A DNA stretch of 38,685 bases, taken from positions 1-38,685 of the forward strand of contig NZ_DF970131.1 in NCBI RefSeq assembly GCF_000953855.2. Reading direction: 5' to 3'. This DNA is from Mizugakiibacter sediminis. GTDB taxonomy: Bacteria > Pseudomonadota > Gammaproteobacteria > Xanthomonadales > Rhodanobacteraceae. Position 1 is the first letter of the stretch. Each line of letters opens with the position of its first letter. This document shows, piece by piece, positions 18,124-26,195 of the stretch. Position numbers and translations under genes: made by a program. Under the pieces are notes generated by a model. The model made no database searches. It worked only from the letters and a program-made list of their open reading frames with translations, and was not told where the DNA came from.

Positions 18124-18733
18124 GCGCGAGGCCGCGCCGCGGACGCTGGCCGCGCCCTGCGCGTTCGCCGAGGAGGTGCGCAAGAGCCGCTTCCTCGCGC
18201 ACGCGGCGCCGGTGGACGATCCCGCCGCGGCGCTGGCCTTCGTCGAACGCGTCGCCGACCGCACGGCCACCCACAACTGCTGGGCCTACCGCATCGACGC
18301 GCAGTACCGCTTCAGCGACGACGGCGAACCCGGCGGCACCGCCGGCCGGCCGATCCTGCAGGCCGTCGAAGGCCAAGGGCTCGACCGCGTGGTGGTGGTG
18401 GTGACGCGCTGGTTCGGCGGCATCAAGCTCGGCGCCGGCGGCCTGGCGCGCGCCTACGGCGGCTGTGCGGCGGAATGCCTGCGACGCGCGCCGAAGCGGT
18501 CGCTGGTCGCGCTGGCGCGCTACGCCGTCGCCTGCCCGTTCGCGGAACTGGCGCTGCTGAAATCGCGGCTGCGCGAGCTGGACGCGCACATCGAGACGGA
18601 GACGTTCGGCGCCGCCGGCGCCGAGCTCGTCCTCGCCCTGCCCGCGCGACACGCCGAGGCGCTGCAACGCCTGCTGGCCGGACTCCTCCGCGGCCGCGCC
18701 GCGCCGCTGCGGCTGGATGCCGCGGCCGATTGA
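18116..18733 (+). CDS. yigZ: YigZ/IMPACT family protein (UPF0029)
   Basis: 205 aa. The N-terminal domain carries the family hallmarks KSRFLAHAAPVDD, HNCWAYRI, DDGEPGGTAGRPIL and VVVTRWFGGIKLGAGGLARAYG. The C-terminal about 70 residues form the ferredoxin-like DUF1949-type domain. The biochemical role of bacterial YigZ is not settled; the eukaryotic relative IMPACT regulates translation through GCN1. The ATG lies inside the end of the aldehyde dehydrogenase gene (8-base overlap), so translation is probably coupled. A 152-base gap without a recognisable terminator follows. Confidence 0.92.
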   Translation: MAEREAAPRTLAAPCAFAEEVRKSRFLAHAAPVDDPAAALAFVERVADRTATHNCWAYRIDAQYRFSDDGEPGGTAGRPILQAVEGQGLDRVVVVVTRWFGGIKLGAGGLARAYGGCAAECLRRAPKRSLVALARYAVACPFAELALLKSRLRELDAHIETETFGAAGAELVLALPARHAEALQRLLAGLLRGRAAPLRLDAAAD

Positions 18734-18871
18734 ATCGCCGCACGCCCGGCCCCAGTTCGGTCCGCTGCGCGCCATCTTCGCGCCCGCGCGGCGGAACCCG
18801 CGCCGCGCCCGCCGGTCGATGCCGGCCGCGCCGGCCCGATCCGCAGCAGACGCCGCCCCCCGCACCGCCGC

Positions 18872-18877
18872 TATCCT
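18872..18877 (+). promoter_or_regulatory. -10 box directly upstream of the ABC exporter gene
   Basis: TATCCT is followed by eight bases (TGTACGCC) and the ATG at 18886. No Shine-Dalgarno is present, so a leaderless or near-leaderless mRNA is predicted. Confidence 0.4.
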
Positions 18878-18885
18878 TGTACGCC

Positions 18886-20658
18886 ATGGCCGAATCCCGC
18901 ACCGACGCCCCCGCCGAACGGCACCGCCTCGCCGCGCTGCGCCACCTGTGGCCGTTCCTGCGCCCGCACCGCGCGCTGGCGGCGGGCTGGCTGCTGTTCC
19001 TCGGGCTGTCGTCGGCCGCCACGCTGTCGCTGCCGGTGGCGGTGCGGCAGATGATCGACCGCGGCTTCGCCGCGCACGACCCGGCGCTGATCAACCGCAC
19101 CTTCCTCGCGCTGTTCGCGGTGGCGCTGGTGCTGGCGCTGGCCACCGCCGGCCGCTACCTGTGCGTGACCCTGCTCGGCGAGCGCGCGGTGGCGGCGCTG
19201 CGCGAGAAGTTGTACGCGCACCTGGTCCGCCTCGACGTCGGCTTCTACGAAGGCACGCGCGTCGGCGAGCTGGTGTCGCGGCTCGGCACCGACACCGAGC
19301 TGGTGCAGGCGCTGATCGGCTCCAGCGTGTCGGTGGCGCTGCGCAGCGCGGTGATGGTGCTGGGCGCGGTCGGCGCGATGGTCTGGACCAGCCCGCGGCT
19401 GGCCGGCCTGACGACGCTGGTGATTCCGGCAGTGGTGCTGCCGATCGTGGTGTTCGGCCGCCGCGTGCAGGGCCTGTCGCGGCACAGCCAGGACCGCCTC
19501 GCCGAGACCAGCGCCATCGTCAACGAGACGCTGAACGCGGTGCACACGGTCAAGGCCTACGCGCGCGAAGGCATCGAGAGCGAGCGCTACGCCGGCGCCG
19601 TGCGCCGCGCGCTGGCCGCCGCGCAGCGCCGCATCAACGCACGCGCGGCGCTGACCGCCGCGGTGATCGTGCTGGTGTTCGGCGCCATCACGCTGGTGCT
19701 GTGGGCCGGCGCGCATCAGGTGCTGAGCGGCGCGCTGGACGCCGGCGTGCTCGGCCAGTTCGTGCTGTACGCGGTACTGGCGGCGGGCTCGGTCGGCGCG
19801 CTCAGCGAGGTCTGGGGCGACGTGCTGCGCGCCTCCGGCGCGATGGAGCGCATCGGCGAGCTGTTCGCGCAGCAGCCGGCGATCGCCAGCCCGCCGCGGC
19901 CGACGCCGCTGCCGCGGCCGACCCGCGGCGAGATCCGCCTCGAGCACGTCGAGTTCCGCTATCCGACGCGCAGCGAGCTGCCGGTGCTGCACGACTTCAG
20001 CCTGCACGTGCGGCCGGGCGAAACCGTCGCCCTGGTCGGCCCCTCCGGCGCCGGCAAGAGCACGGTATTCGGCCTGCTGCTGCGCTACTACGACCCGCAG
20101 CGCGGCCGCATCACCCTCGACGGCGTCGACCTGAAGGCGCTGGCGCTGGACGAGCTGCGCGGCGCGCTGGCGCTGGTGCCGCAGGAGACGGTGATCTTCG
20201 GCGCCAGCGCCGCCGACAACATCCGTTTCGGCCGCCACGACGCCGACCTGGCCGCGGTCGAGGCGGCGGCGCGCGCCGCCGAGGCCTACGACTTCATCGC
20301 CGCGCAACCCGGCGGCTTCGATGCACCGCTGGGCGAGCGCGGCGTGCGCCTGTCCGGCGGCCAACGCCAACGCATCGCCATCGCGCGCGCCATCCTCAAG
20401 GACGCGCCGGTGCTGCTGCTGGACGAGGCGACGTCCGCGCTGGACGCACAGTCGGAAGCCTCGATCCAGGCGGCGCTGGAACGCCTGAAGCGCGGCCGCA
20501 CCACGCTGGTGATCGCGCACCGCCTGGCCACCGTGCAGCGCGCCGACCGCATCGTCGTGCTCGACGGCGGCCGCATCGTCGCCGAGGGTACGCACGACAG
20601 CCTGATCCGCCAGGGCGACCTGTACGCCGAGCTGGCGCGCCTGCAGTTCGCCGCCTGA
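18886..20658 (+). CDS. ABC exporter half-transporter (ABCB/MsbA-like, TMD-NBD fusion)
   Basis: 590 aa. Residues about 25-320 hold the six-helix type-1 exporter transmembrane domain (VREMID-like VRQMIDRGF, FYEGTRVGELVSRLGTDTELVQ, coupling helices). The nucleotide-binding domain follows with Walker A G385-PSGAGK391-ST, Q-loop LVPQETVIF, signature LSGGQRQR, Walker B VLLLDEATSALD and the switch His in VIAHRLATV. It would work as a homodimer in the inner membrane exporting lipids, peptides or drugs. True MsbA is normally linked to lpxK, which is absent here, so this is a paralogue with unknown cargo. It has its own promoter-like -10. Confidence 0.93.
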   Translation: MAESRTDAPAERHRLAALRHLWPFLRPHRALAAGWLLFLGLSSAATLSLPVAVRQMIDRGFAAHDPALINRTFLALFAVALVLALATAGRYLCVTLLGERAVAALREKLYAHLVRLDVGFYEGTRVGELVSRLGTDTELVQALIGSSVSVALRSAVMVLGAVGAMVWTSPRLAGLTTLVIPAVVLPIVVFGRRVQGLSRHSQDRLAETSAIVNETLNAVHTVKAYAREGIESERYAGAVRRALAAAQRRINARAALTAAVIVLVFGAITLVLWAGAHQVLSGALDAGVLGQFVLYAVLAAGSVGALSEVWGDVLRASGAMERIGELFAQQPAIASPPRPTPLPRPTRGEIRLEHVEFRYPTRSELPVLHDFSLHVRPGETVALVGPSGAGKSTVFGLLLRYYDPQRGRITLDGVDLKALALDELRGALALVPQETVIFGASAADNIRFGRHDADLAAVEAAARAAEAYDFIAAQPGGFDAPLGERGVRLSGGQRQRIAIARAILKDAPVLLLDEATSALDAQSEASIQAALERLKRGRTTLVIAHRLATVQRADRIVVLDGGRIVAEGTHDSLIRQGDLYAELARLQFAA

Positions 20659-20676
20659 GCGGCGCGGCGCGCGTGC

Positions 20677-20682
20677 GATACT
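20677..20682 (+). promoter_or_regulatory. Possible -10 box for the GT41 gene
   Basis: GATACT (4 of 6) lies 28 bases before the ATG at 20711, within the 52-base gap after the ABC gene. The predicted leader is about 22 bases and has no Shine-Dalgarno. No -35 is clear. Confidence 0.3.
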
Positions 20683-20710
20683 GCGCGCGGTTTCCGCGCC
20701 ACCCGCCCCG

Positions 20711-22804
20711 ATGTCCGTCGCCGCCGACCCGTGGTCGCAACGCCTGCAGGCCGCGCTCGCGCTCGCCCAGCGCGGCGCGCTGCGCGAGGCCGTCGCCGCC
20801 TTCGCCGGCCTGATCGCCGAGCGCCCGCGGGAAGCGCTGCCGCACGTGCTGCTGGCCACGCTGTGGCACCAGCTCGGCGACCTCGACGCCGCGCTGCGCG
20901 AACTCGAAACCGCCGAGTCGCTGGCGCCCGCCGATCCGCGCGCGCCGCAGCTCCGCGCACACATGCTGCTGACCGCCGGCCGCCACGCCGACTCCGAAGC
21001 CGCTGCGCGGCGCGCGCTGGTGCTGGCGCCACACCACCCGCATGCGCAGTTCGACCTCGCCTGCGCGCTGCAGGCGCAGCAGCGCTGGGAGGAAGCGGGC
21101 GCGGCGGCGGAAGCGCTGCTCGCGCAGACGCCGATGCACGCGGAGGCGCGTCGCCTGCTGGCGCGCAGCCGGCTGATGGGCGATCGCGCCGACGCCGCGC
21201 TCGCCGCGGCGCTGCATCCGTCCGTGCTCGAGACGCCCGCGCTGGCGCTCGCCGTCGCCGCCGATTTCGCCGCGCGCGGCGCGCGCGAGCCGCGCCTCGC
21301 GCTGCTGCGCGCGCTCGCCGGGCGGCATCCGCGGAACTACGCCGTCGTGCTGTCCCTGGCCGACGCGCTGCACGCCGCCGGCTACGCGGCCGAGGCGCTG
21401 GCCTGTTCGGAGCGCGCCGAGGCGCTGCAGCCGCAGGCCGCGAAGCCGCGGCAGATGCGCGCAATCAGCCTGATCGACCGCGGCGAGCCCGAGGCCGGCC
21501 TGGCGCTGTACCGCTCGCTCGTCGAGCAGGGCACGCTGGACGCGATCGACGAGCAGCGCTACCTGATCGTCGCCCACTACGACCCGACGCCCGAGCCGGA
21601 GGCGATGTACGCCGCGCACCTCGCCTGGGCGGAGCGCCACGTCAAGCCGTTCGGTCCGCCGTTCGTGGCGGCGCCGCCGCGCGGACGCCTGCGCATCGGC
21701 TGGCTGTCGCCGCGCTTCAACGAAGGGCCGGTGGCGCGTTTCTTCACCGGCCTGCTGCGCGCGTTCGACCGCGAGCGCCACGCGCACGTGCTGATCGAGC
21801 TGGAGGCGCACCGCGACGCCTGCACCGAGGCGCTGGAAGCGCTGGCCGACGAAGTGCTGGCCGTGCACGCGCTGGACGATGCCGCGCTGCTGGCGCGCCT
21901 GCGCGAGGCGCGACTGGACGTGCTGGTCGACCTCGCCGGGCACGCACCGTTCAGCCGCCCGCAGGTGCTGGCGCAGCGCGTGGCGCCGCTGCAGCTTTGC
22001 TGGCTCGACTACTTCGACACCACCGGCCTGCCGAACATCGACGGCTGGATCGGCGACCGCTGGCTCGTCCCGCCGGATTCGCCGCAGCGCTTCCGCGAGC
22101 GCCTGCTGCACCTGCCCGGCGGACGTTTCTGCTACACGCCGCCTGCGTTCACGCCCGAGGCGCGGCGCGAGGGCGGCGGCCCGCCGGTGTTCGCCTCCTT
22201 CAATCGCATCGCCAAACTGCACGACGGCGTGCTCGACGCGTGGGCGCGCATCCTCGCCGCGCTGCCGCAGGCGCGCCTGCTGATCGGCGCCGCGGCGCTG
22301 CAGGATGCGGCGGCGCGCGACTACCTGCTCGGGCGTTTCGCCCGCCGCGGCGTCGATGCCTCGCGGCTCGAACTGCGCGGCCGCCAGTCCTACGCGGAAC
22401 TGCTGGCCGCCTACCGGCTGGCCGACGTCGCTCTCGATCCGTTTCCGTTCTCCGGCTGCACCACCAGTTGCGACGCGCTGTGGATGGGTCTGCCGGTGGT
22501 CACCCTGCCCGGCTGGAGCGCGGTCAGCCGGCAGACCGCCAGCCTGGCGTGGCGCCTCGGCCGGCCGCAGTGGGTGGCGCGCGATGCCGACGACTACGTG
22601 GCGCGCGCGGTGGCGCTGGGCAGCGAGGTCGAGACGCTGCGCGCGCAACGCACCGCGTTGCGCCGCGAAGTCGAGCGGCGGCTGTGCGATGCGCCGGCGC
22701 ATGCCGCCGAGTTCGCGGCGCTGCTGCGCCGGCTCGTCGACGAGCGTTGGGGCGCGCGCGGCGGCCACGGCGGCGCCTTCGCGCCGGACGGCCGCCAGGC
22801 ATAA
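20711..22804 (+). CDS. TPR-containing O-GlcNAc transferase-like glycosyltransferase (GT41)
   Basis: 697 aa. Residues about 10-290 are tetratricopeptide-like helical repeats (e.g. LGDLDAALRELETAESLAPADP). Residues about 325-690 match the GT41 catalytic region of SPINDLY/OGT: RLRIGWLSPRF, VLVDLAGHAPFSRPQVLAQRVAPLQLCWLDYFDTTG, FASFNRIAK502 (aligning with the UDP-contacting Lys of human OGT), and DVALDPFPFSGCTT with ALWMGLPVVTLPG. The histidine usually found in FxxHP of OGT is replaced: here F336-N-E-G339-P. Bacterial relatives may glycosylate proteins such as flagellin or adhesins, but no target gene is adjacent. The stop codon overlaps the A tract of the csp terminator, which is on the other strand. 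Confidence 0.87.
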   Translation: MSVAADPWSQRLQAALALAQRGALREAVAAFAGLIAERPREALPHVLLATLWHQLGDLDAALRELETAESLAPADPRAPQLRAHMLLTAGRHADSEAAARRALVLAPHHPHAQFDLACALQAQQRWEEAGAAAEALLAQTPMHAEARRLLARSRLMGDRADAALAAALHPSVLETPALALAVAADFAARGAREPRLALLRALAGRHPRNYAVVLSLADALHAAGYAAEALACSERAEALQPQAAKPRQMRAISLIDRGEPEAGLALYRSLVEQGTLDAIDEQRYLIVAHYDPTPEPEAMYAAHLAWAERHVKPFGPPFVAAPPRGRLRIGWLSPRFNEGPVARFFTGLLRAFDRERHAHVLIELEAHRDACTEALEALADEVLAVHALDDAALLARLREARLDVLVDLAGHAPFSRPQVLAQRVAPLQLCWLDYFDTTGLPNIDGWIGDRWLVPPDSPQRFRERLLHLPGGRFCYTPPAFTPEARREGGGPPVFASFNRIAKLHDGVLDAWARILAALPQARLLIGAAALQDAAARDYLLGRFARRGVDASRLELRGRQSYAELLAAYRLADVALDPFPFSGCTTSCDALWMGLPVVTLPGWSAVSRQTASLAWRLGRPQWVARDADDYVARAVALGSEVETLRAQRTALRREVERRLCDAPAHAAEFAALLRRLVDERWGARGGHGGAFAPDGRQA

Positions 22805-22807
22805 AAA

Positions 22808-22827
22808 AGCCCCGCCGCAGCGGGGCT
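22808..22827 (-). terminator. Rho-independent terminator of the cold-shock gene
   Basis: 8-bp stem (AGCCCCGC / GCGGGGCT) with loop CGCA, followed on the minus strand by TTTTTT. It lies 23 bases after the csp stop. On the plus strand there is no T tract, so it probably does not end the glycosyltransferase transcript efficiently. Confidence 0.85.
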
Positions 22828-22850
22828 CGGAAGCATCGGTTGCGCGCTGC

Positions 22851-23057
22851 TCACTTCACCGGGGTCACGCCGGATGCCTGCGCCCCCTTGGGACCCTGCA
22901 CCACTTCGAAACTCACGCGCTGGCCCTGCTGCAGGGTGCGAAAACCCTGGGCATTGATCGCCGAATAATGGACGAACACGTCCTCCCCACCGTCCTCGGG
23001 CGCGATGAACCCGAAGCCCTTGGCGTCGTTGAACCACTTCACCGTACCAGTACGCAT
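22851..23057 (-). CDS. Cold-shock-domain protein (CspA family)
   Basis: 68 aa, a single cold-shock domain. RNP1 is K13-GFGFI and RNP2 is V27-FVHY, with the aromatic W8 and F9 also present. These small OB-fold proteins bind single-stranded RNA and DNA and melt mRNA structure. ATG at 23057 is chosen from the family N-terminus ([10 protein letters not shown]) and a GAGG ribosome site; an upstream in-frame extension is unlikely. A clear promoter lies about 90 bases upstream, giving a leader of about 80 bases, as in many cold-regulated csp genes. Whether it is cold-induced or constitutive cannot be seen. Confidence 0.96.
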   Translation of the reverse strand: MRTGTVKWFNDAKGFGFIAPEDGGEDVFVHYSAINAQGFRTLQQGQRVSFEVVQGPKGAQASGVTPVK

Positions 23058-23143
23058 TGCGGGAACCTCGAAAACATGGCCATGTGCAATGGTCCGGCCG
23101 TCATGGAGCCCCCTGCCCGTGCGCGGCCGCATTGCACGCGCAA

Positions 23144-23173
23144 AATATCACAGGGTTTTTCTTAAAATCGCAA
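23144..23173 (-). promoter_or_regulatory. Promoter of the cold-shock gene with extended -10
   Basis: Minus-strand TTGCGA (23168-23173) and TG-T-GATATT (-10 at 23144-23149) with an 18-base spacer that is A/T rich. It sits in the only distinctly AT-rich patch of the window (about 23140-23200), consistent with an easily melted, strong promoter. Confidence 0.6.
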
Positions 23174-23199
23174 GAGGTTCGATCCATAAAATCCGAAAC

Positions 23200-23216
23200 T
23201 GGCTACGGATTAGCCA
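23200..23216 (-). terminator. Hairpin after the phosphorylase gene, possible weak terminator
   Basis: 6-bp perfect stem (TGGCTA / TAGCCA) with a 5-base loop, followed on the minus strand by GTTTCGGATTTTAT. An alternative pairing ATCCG/CGGAT ends directly at TTTTAT. It lies 42 bases after the phosphorylase stop and 27 bases upstream of the csp -35, so it could instead be an operator. Confidence 0.3.
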
Positions 23217-23257
23217 ATCGGACCGGCTCCGCGATGCCGCCGGATGCGCGCCCCGGC

Positions 23258-24001
23258 TCAATCGCCCAGCAACGCGGCGATGATCTTCGGCACCTCGGCG
23301 GTGGCCGCCGCAAGGTTGGCGAAAATCTCCTCCAGGCTGATTTCCGCCTGGTCGCCGCAGCCCGCCGCCCAGTTCGCCACCAGCGCCAGGCAGGCGTAGT
23401 CGATGCCGAGCTCGCGCGCCAGGGCGGCTTCGGGCATGCCGGTCATGCCGACCAGGTCGCAGCCGTCGCGGCGCAGGCGCGCGATCTCGGCGCGCGTCTC
23501 CAGCCGCGGACCCTGGGTGGCGCCGTAGCAGCCGCCGTCGACGACGGCGACGCCGGCGCGCCGCGCCGCGGCGAGCACGTCGGCGCGCAGCGCGGCGCCG
23601 TACGGCTCGCTGAAATCGATGTGCTCGACCTTGACGCCTTCCATGTCGCTGTAGCTGCTGATGCGGCCGTGCGTGTAGTCGATGATCTGATCGGGCACGG
23701 CCAGCGCGCGCGGCTTCATGTCGGCGCGGATGCCGCCGACCGCGTTGACGCCCAGCACGCGGCGCGCGCCCAGCCGGTGCAGCGCCCACAGGTTGGCGCG
23801 GTAGTTCACCCGGTGCGGCGCCAGCGTGTGGTCCTCGCCGTGACGCGCGAGGAACGCCAACCGCCGGCCGCGGAAGCGGCCGAGCACGACCGCGCCGGAA
23901 GGCGCGCCGTAGGGCGTGTCCAGCGTGCGCCGTTCGACGTCTTCGAGTCCGGGAAACTGGTACAGGCCGGTGCCGCCGATCACTGCCAGATCGAGAGTCA
24001 T
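23258..24001 (-). CDS. S-methyl-5'-thioinosine / methylthioadenosine phosphorylase family
   Basis: 247 aa. A purine nucleoside phosphorylase of the MTAP branch: GGTGLYQFPGL near the N-terminus, phosphate-binding FLARHGEDHTLAPHRVNYRAN, and the purine/ribose site GATQGPRLETRAEI and GMTGMPEAALARELG. The MTGMPEA variant and the linkage to nagZ resemble the Pseudomonas methylthioinosine-specific enzyme (PA3004 next to nagZ), so I favour methylthioinosine as substrate. The product hypoxanthine would feed the adjacent hpt. ATG at 24001 has a GGGGGCAAG ribosome site. A 99-base gap separates it from hpt, without a clear terminator. Confidence 0.9.
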   Translation of the reverse strand: MTLDLAVIGGTGLYQFPGLEDVERRTLDTPYGAPSGAVVLGRFRGRRLAFLARHGEDHTLAPHRVNYRANLWALHRLGARRVLGVNAVGGIRADMKPRALAVPDQIIDYTHGRISSYSDMEGVKVEHIDFSEPYGAALRADVLAAARRAGVAVVDGGCYGATQGPRLETRAEIARLRRDGCDLVGMTGMPEAALARELGIDYACLALVANWAAGCGDQAEISLEEIFANLAAATAEVPKIIAALLGD

Positions 24002-24100
24002 GCTTGCCCCCGGGATGCGGAAAAGGAACGATCAGGCACGGGAAAAGGGGCGGGAGAACGCGGCGCGGGCGCCGGGCGCGACGTCCGCCTTCCGCGCTTC

Positions 24101-24664
24101 TCAACCCTCCCCGCTCGCTTCCCGCAACGCATAGATGCCGGGCAGGTTGCGCCCCTGTTCGTGGTAGTCCATGCCGTAGCCGAAGACGTAGCGGTCCGGC
24201 ACCTGCACGCCGACGAAATCGGCGGCCAGGCCCGGCACGCAGCGGTCGTGCCGCTTCTCGCACAACACCGCGATCAGCACGCGCTTCGCGCCCTGCCCGG
24301 CGCACCAGTCGCGGATCGCGGCCAGCGTGTAGCCTTCGTCGAGGATGTCGTCGACGAGCAGCACGGTGCGTCCGGCCATGGCGACGCGCGGCCGCTTGAT
24401 CCATTGGAGGCCGGCGCCCTGCGTGGTGCCGCGGTAGCGGCTGGCGTGCACGTAGTCGAATTCGAGATCGGTGCCGATCGCCAGCGCCAGCTCGCCGGCG
24501 AACACCAGCGCGCCGTTCATCACCGGCAGGAACACCGCGCGCTCGCCGGCCAGCTTCTCGGCGATCTCGCGGCCCATGCGCGCGATCGCCGCCTGCAGCG
24601 CGGCGTGGTCGTGCACCAGTTCGGCCGCGCGCAGCGCGTCGGCCAGGGCGGGTTGCGCGTTCAT
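24101..24664 (-). CDS. hpt: Hypoxanthine-guanine phosphoribosyltransferase
   Basis: 187 aa. The PRPP-binding loop VLLVDDILDEGYTL is intact, as are the PVMNGALVFAGEL and FDYVHASRYRGTT segments of type-I purine phosphoribosyltransferases; DRYVFGYGMDYHEQGRNLPGIY is the typical C-terminal base-binding part. It salvages hypoxanthine (and guanine) to IMP/GMP. The start ATG overlaps the nagZ stop in ATGA, and GGAGAG lies upstream inside nagZ. It is next to a phosphorylase that probably releases hypoxanthine, which makes a short salvage route within one operon. Confidence 0.95.
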   Translation of the reverse strand: MNAQPALADALRAAELVHDHAALQAAIARMGREIAEKLAGERAVFLPVMNGALVFAGELALAIGTDLEFDYVHASRYRGTTQGAGLQWIKRPRVAMAGRTVLLVDDILDEGYTLAAIRDWCAGQGAKRVLIAVLCEKRHDRCVPGLAADFVGVQVPDRYVFGYGMDYHEQGRNLPGIYALREASGEG

Positions 24665-25683
24665 GCGTGGGTCTCTCCGGTGGCGGAGCCGAGCGCGGCG
24701 AGGCGGGCGACGAAGCCGGCGCGCTGCGGATTGTCCTCCAGCGACGCCCAGCTCGAGGCGACCGCGCCGCGCAGCGTCGCCAGCCGCTCCGCATCGCAGG
24801 GCGCGCGGCCGCGCACCGCGGCGAGCGACGCGTCGGCGAGCGCCGGACTGCACGCCAGCACCAGGTCGCAGCCGGCGTCGAGGTGGGCATGGATGCGCGC
24901 GGCGATGCCGCCGGCGGATTCCGCCGCGGCCATACCGATGTCGTCGCTGAAGACGACGCCGCGGAAGCCCAGCTCGCCGCGCAGGACGTCCTCGATCCAC
25001 ACGCGCGAATAGCCCGCCGGCGCGGCGTCCACGGCCGGATAGGTCACGTGCGCCAGCATCACCGCCTCGGCGCCGGCGTCGAAGCAGTCGGCGAACGGCA
25101 CCAGGTCGGCGGCGCGCAGTTCGTCCAGCGTGCGCGGATCGACGGCGGCGTCGAAGTGAGTGTCCTCGGGCACCGAGCCGTGGCCGGGGAAATGCTTGAC
25201 GGTCGCCGCCATGCCGGCGAGACGCATGCCGCGCAGGTAGGCCTGCGCCAGCGCCGACACCGCTTCCGGGTCGGCATGGAAGGCGCGTTCGCCGATCGCG
25301 CGGTTGCCGCGCGCGAGGTCGACCACCGGCGCGAAGGAGAGGTCAACGTCGATCGCGCGCATCTCGCTGGCCATCACCCAGGCGTGCTCCTCGGCCAGCG
25401 CGATCGCGGCCGCGGGATCGCGGTCGTACAGCGCACCCAGCCGCGCCAGCGCCGGCAGCCGGGTGAAGCCTTCGCGGAAGCGCTGCACCGGCCCGCCTTC
25501 CTGGTCGACGCAGACCAGGAAAGGATCGGGACGCAGCGCGCGGATGTCGTCGATCAGCGCAGTGACCTGCTCGCGCGAGGCGAAGTTGCGCGTGAACAGG
25601 ATCACGCCGCTCACCGCGGGCGCGGCGAGGCGGCCGCGCTCCTCGGCGGTGAGTTCCTTGCCGGCGATACCGACGATCAGCAT
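24661..25683 (-). CDS. nagZ: Beta-N-acetylhexosaminidase (cell-wall recycling)
   Basis: 340 aa, glycoside hydrolase family 3, single domain as in other Gram-negative NagZ. It removes GlcNAc from anhydro-muropeptides in the cytoplasm. The signature KHFPGHGSVPEDTH holds the Asp/His acid-base pair region, VDQEGGPVQR the substrate contact, and the nucleophile Asp is in VVFSDDIGM. ATG at 25683 overlaps the CYTH gene end by 7 bases; GAGGAA precedes it. Translation of CYTH, nagZ and hpt looks coupled. Confidence 0.97.
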   Translation of the reverse strand: MLIVGIAGKELTAEERGRLAAPAVSGVILFTRNFASREQVTALIDDIRALRPDPFLVCVDQEGGPVQRFREGFTRLPALARLGALYDRDPAAAIALAEEHAWVMASEMRAIDVDLSFAPVVDLARGNRAIGERAFHADPEAVSALAQAYLRGMRLAGMAATVKHFPGHGSVPEDTHFDAAVDPRTLDELRAADLVPFADCFDAGAEAVMLAHVTYPAVDAAPAGYSRVWIEDVLRGELGFRGVVFSDDIGMAAAESAGGIAARIHAHLDAGCDLVLACSPALADASLAAVRGRAPCDAERLATLRGAVASSWASLEDNPQRAGFVARLAALGSATGETHA

Positions 25684-26195
25684 GCAGTGGGTTCCTCGCG
25701 TTCGGCCGCGCTCCAGCGCGCGTAAGGATGCCGTATCAGGTTGACGTTGTAATAGCGCGCCTCGGCGCTGACTTCGCGGCCCAGCCACGGCGGGCGCGGA
25801 TGGGCGGCGTCGGCGCGCGGCAGCTCCAGCTCGGCGACCACCAGGCCGGCGTTGGCGCCGAGGAACTCGTCGACCTCGAAGGTGTGGCCCCCCACCGGCA
25901 CGTAGTGGCGGATCTTCTCGAGCACGCCGTCGCACAGCGTCGCCAGCATGCGCTCGGCGTCTTCCCGCGGCAGCGCCAGCTCGTATTCCTGGCGCTCGAT
26001 GCCGAGCGTGGCCGACTTGATGTTGAGCCGGGCGTCCGCGCCGGCGATGCGCACGCGCACCGAGGCGCGCGCCAGTCCCGCCTCCAGCGCGGCGGCGCCG
26101 ACCAGGTAACCTTGCGCCATGCGCTCGCTGCGCCTCGCCTCGGCGCGCCACGCATCGCCGACCACGAGGAACTTGCGCTCGATCTCGATGGCCAT
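25677..26195 (-). CDS. CYTH-domain inorganic triphosphatase
   Basis: 172 aa. The N-terminus MAIEIERKFLV carries the ExExK motif of the CYTH tunnel fold, followed by RVRIAG, LNIKSATLGIERQEYEL, IRHYVP and FEVDEFLGANAGLVVAELELP, which provide the Arg/Lys and acidic residues lining the tunnel. Such short single-domain proteins hydrolyse tripolyphosphate. The gene starts on the rlmD stop codon (TGATG) and ends inside the nagZ start. The physiological role of the enzyme in this operon is unclear. Confidence 0.93.
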   Translation of the reverse strand: MAIEIERKFLVVGDAWRAEARRSERMAQGYLVGAAALEAGLARASVRVRIAGADARLNIKSATLGIERQEYELALPREDAERMLATLCDGVLEKIRHYVPVGGHTFEVDEFLGANAGLVVAELELPRADAAHPRPPWLGREVSAEARYYNVNLIRHPYARWSAAEREEPTAC

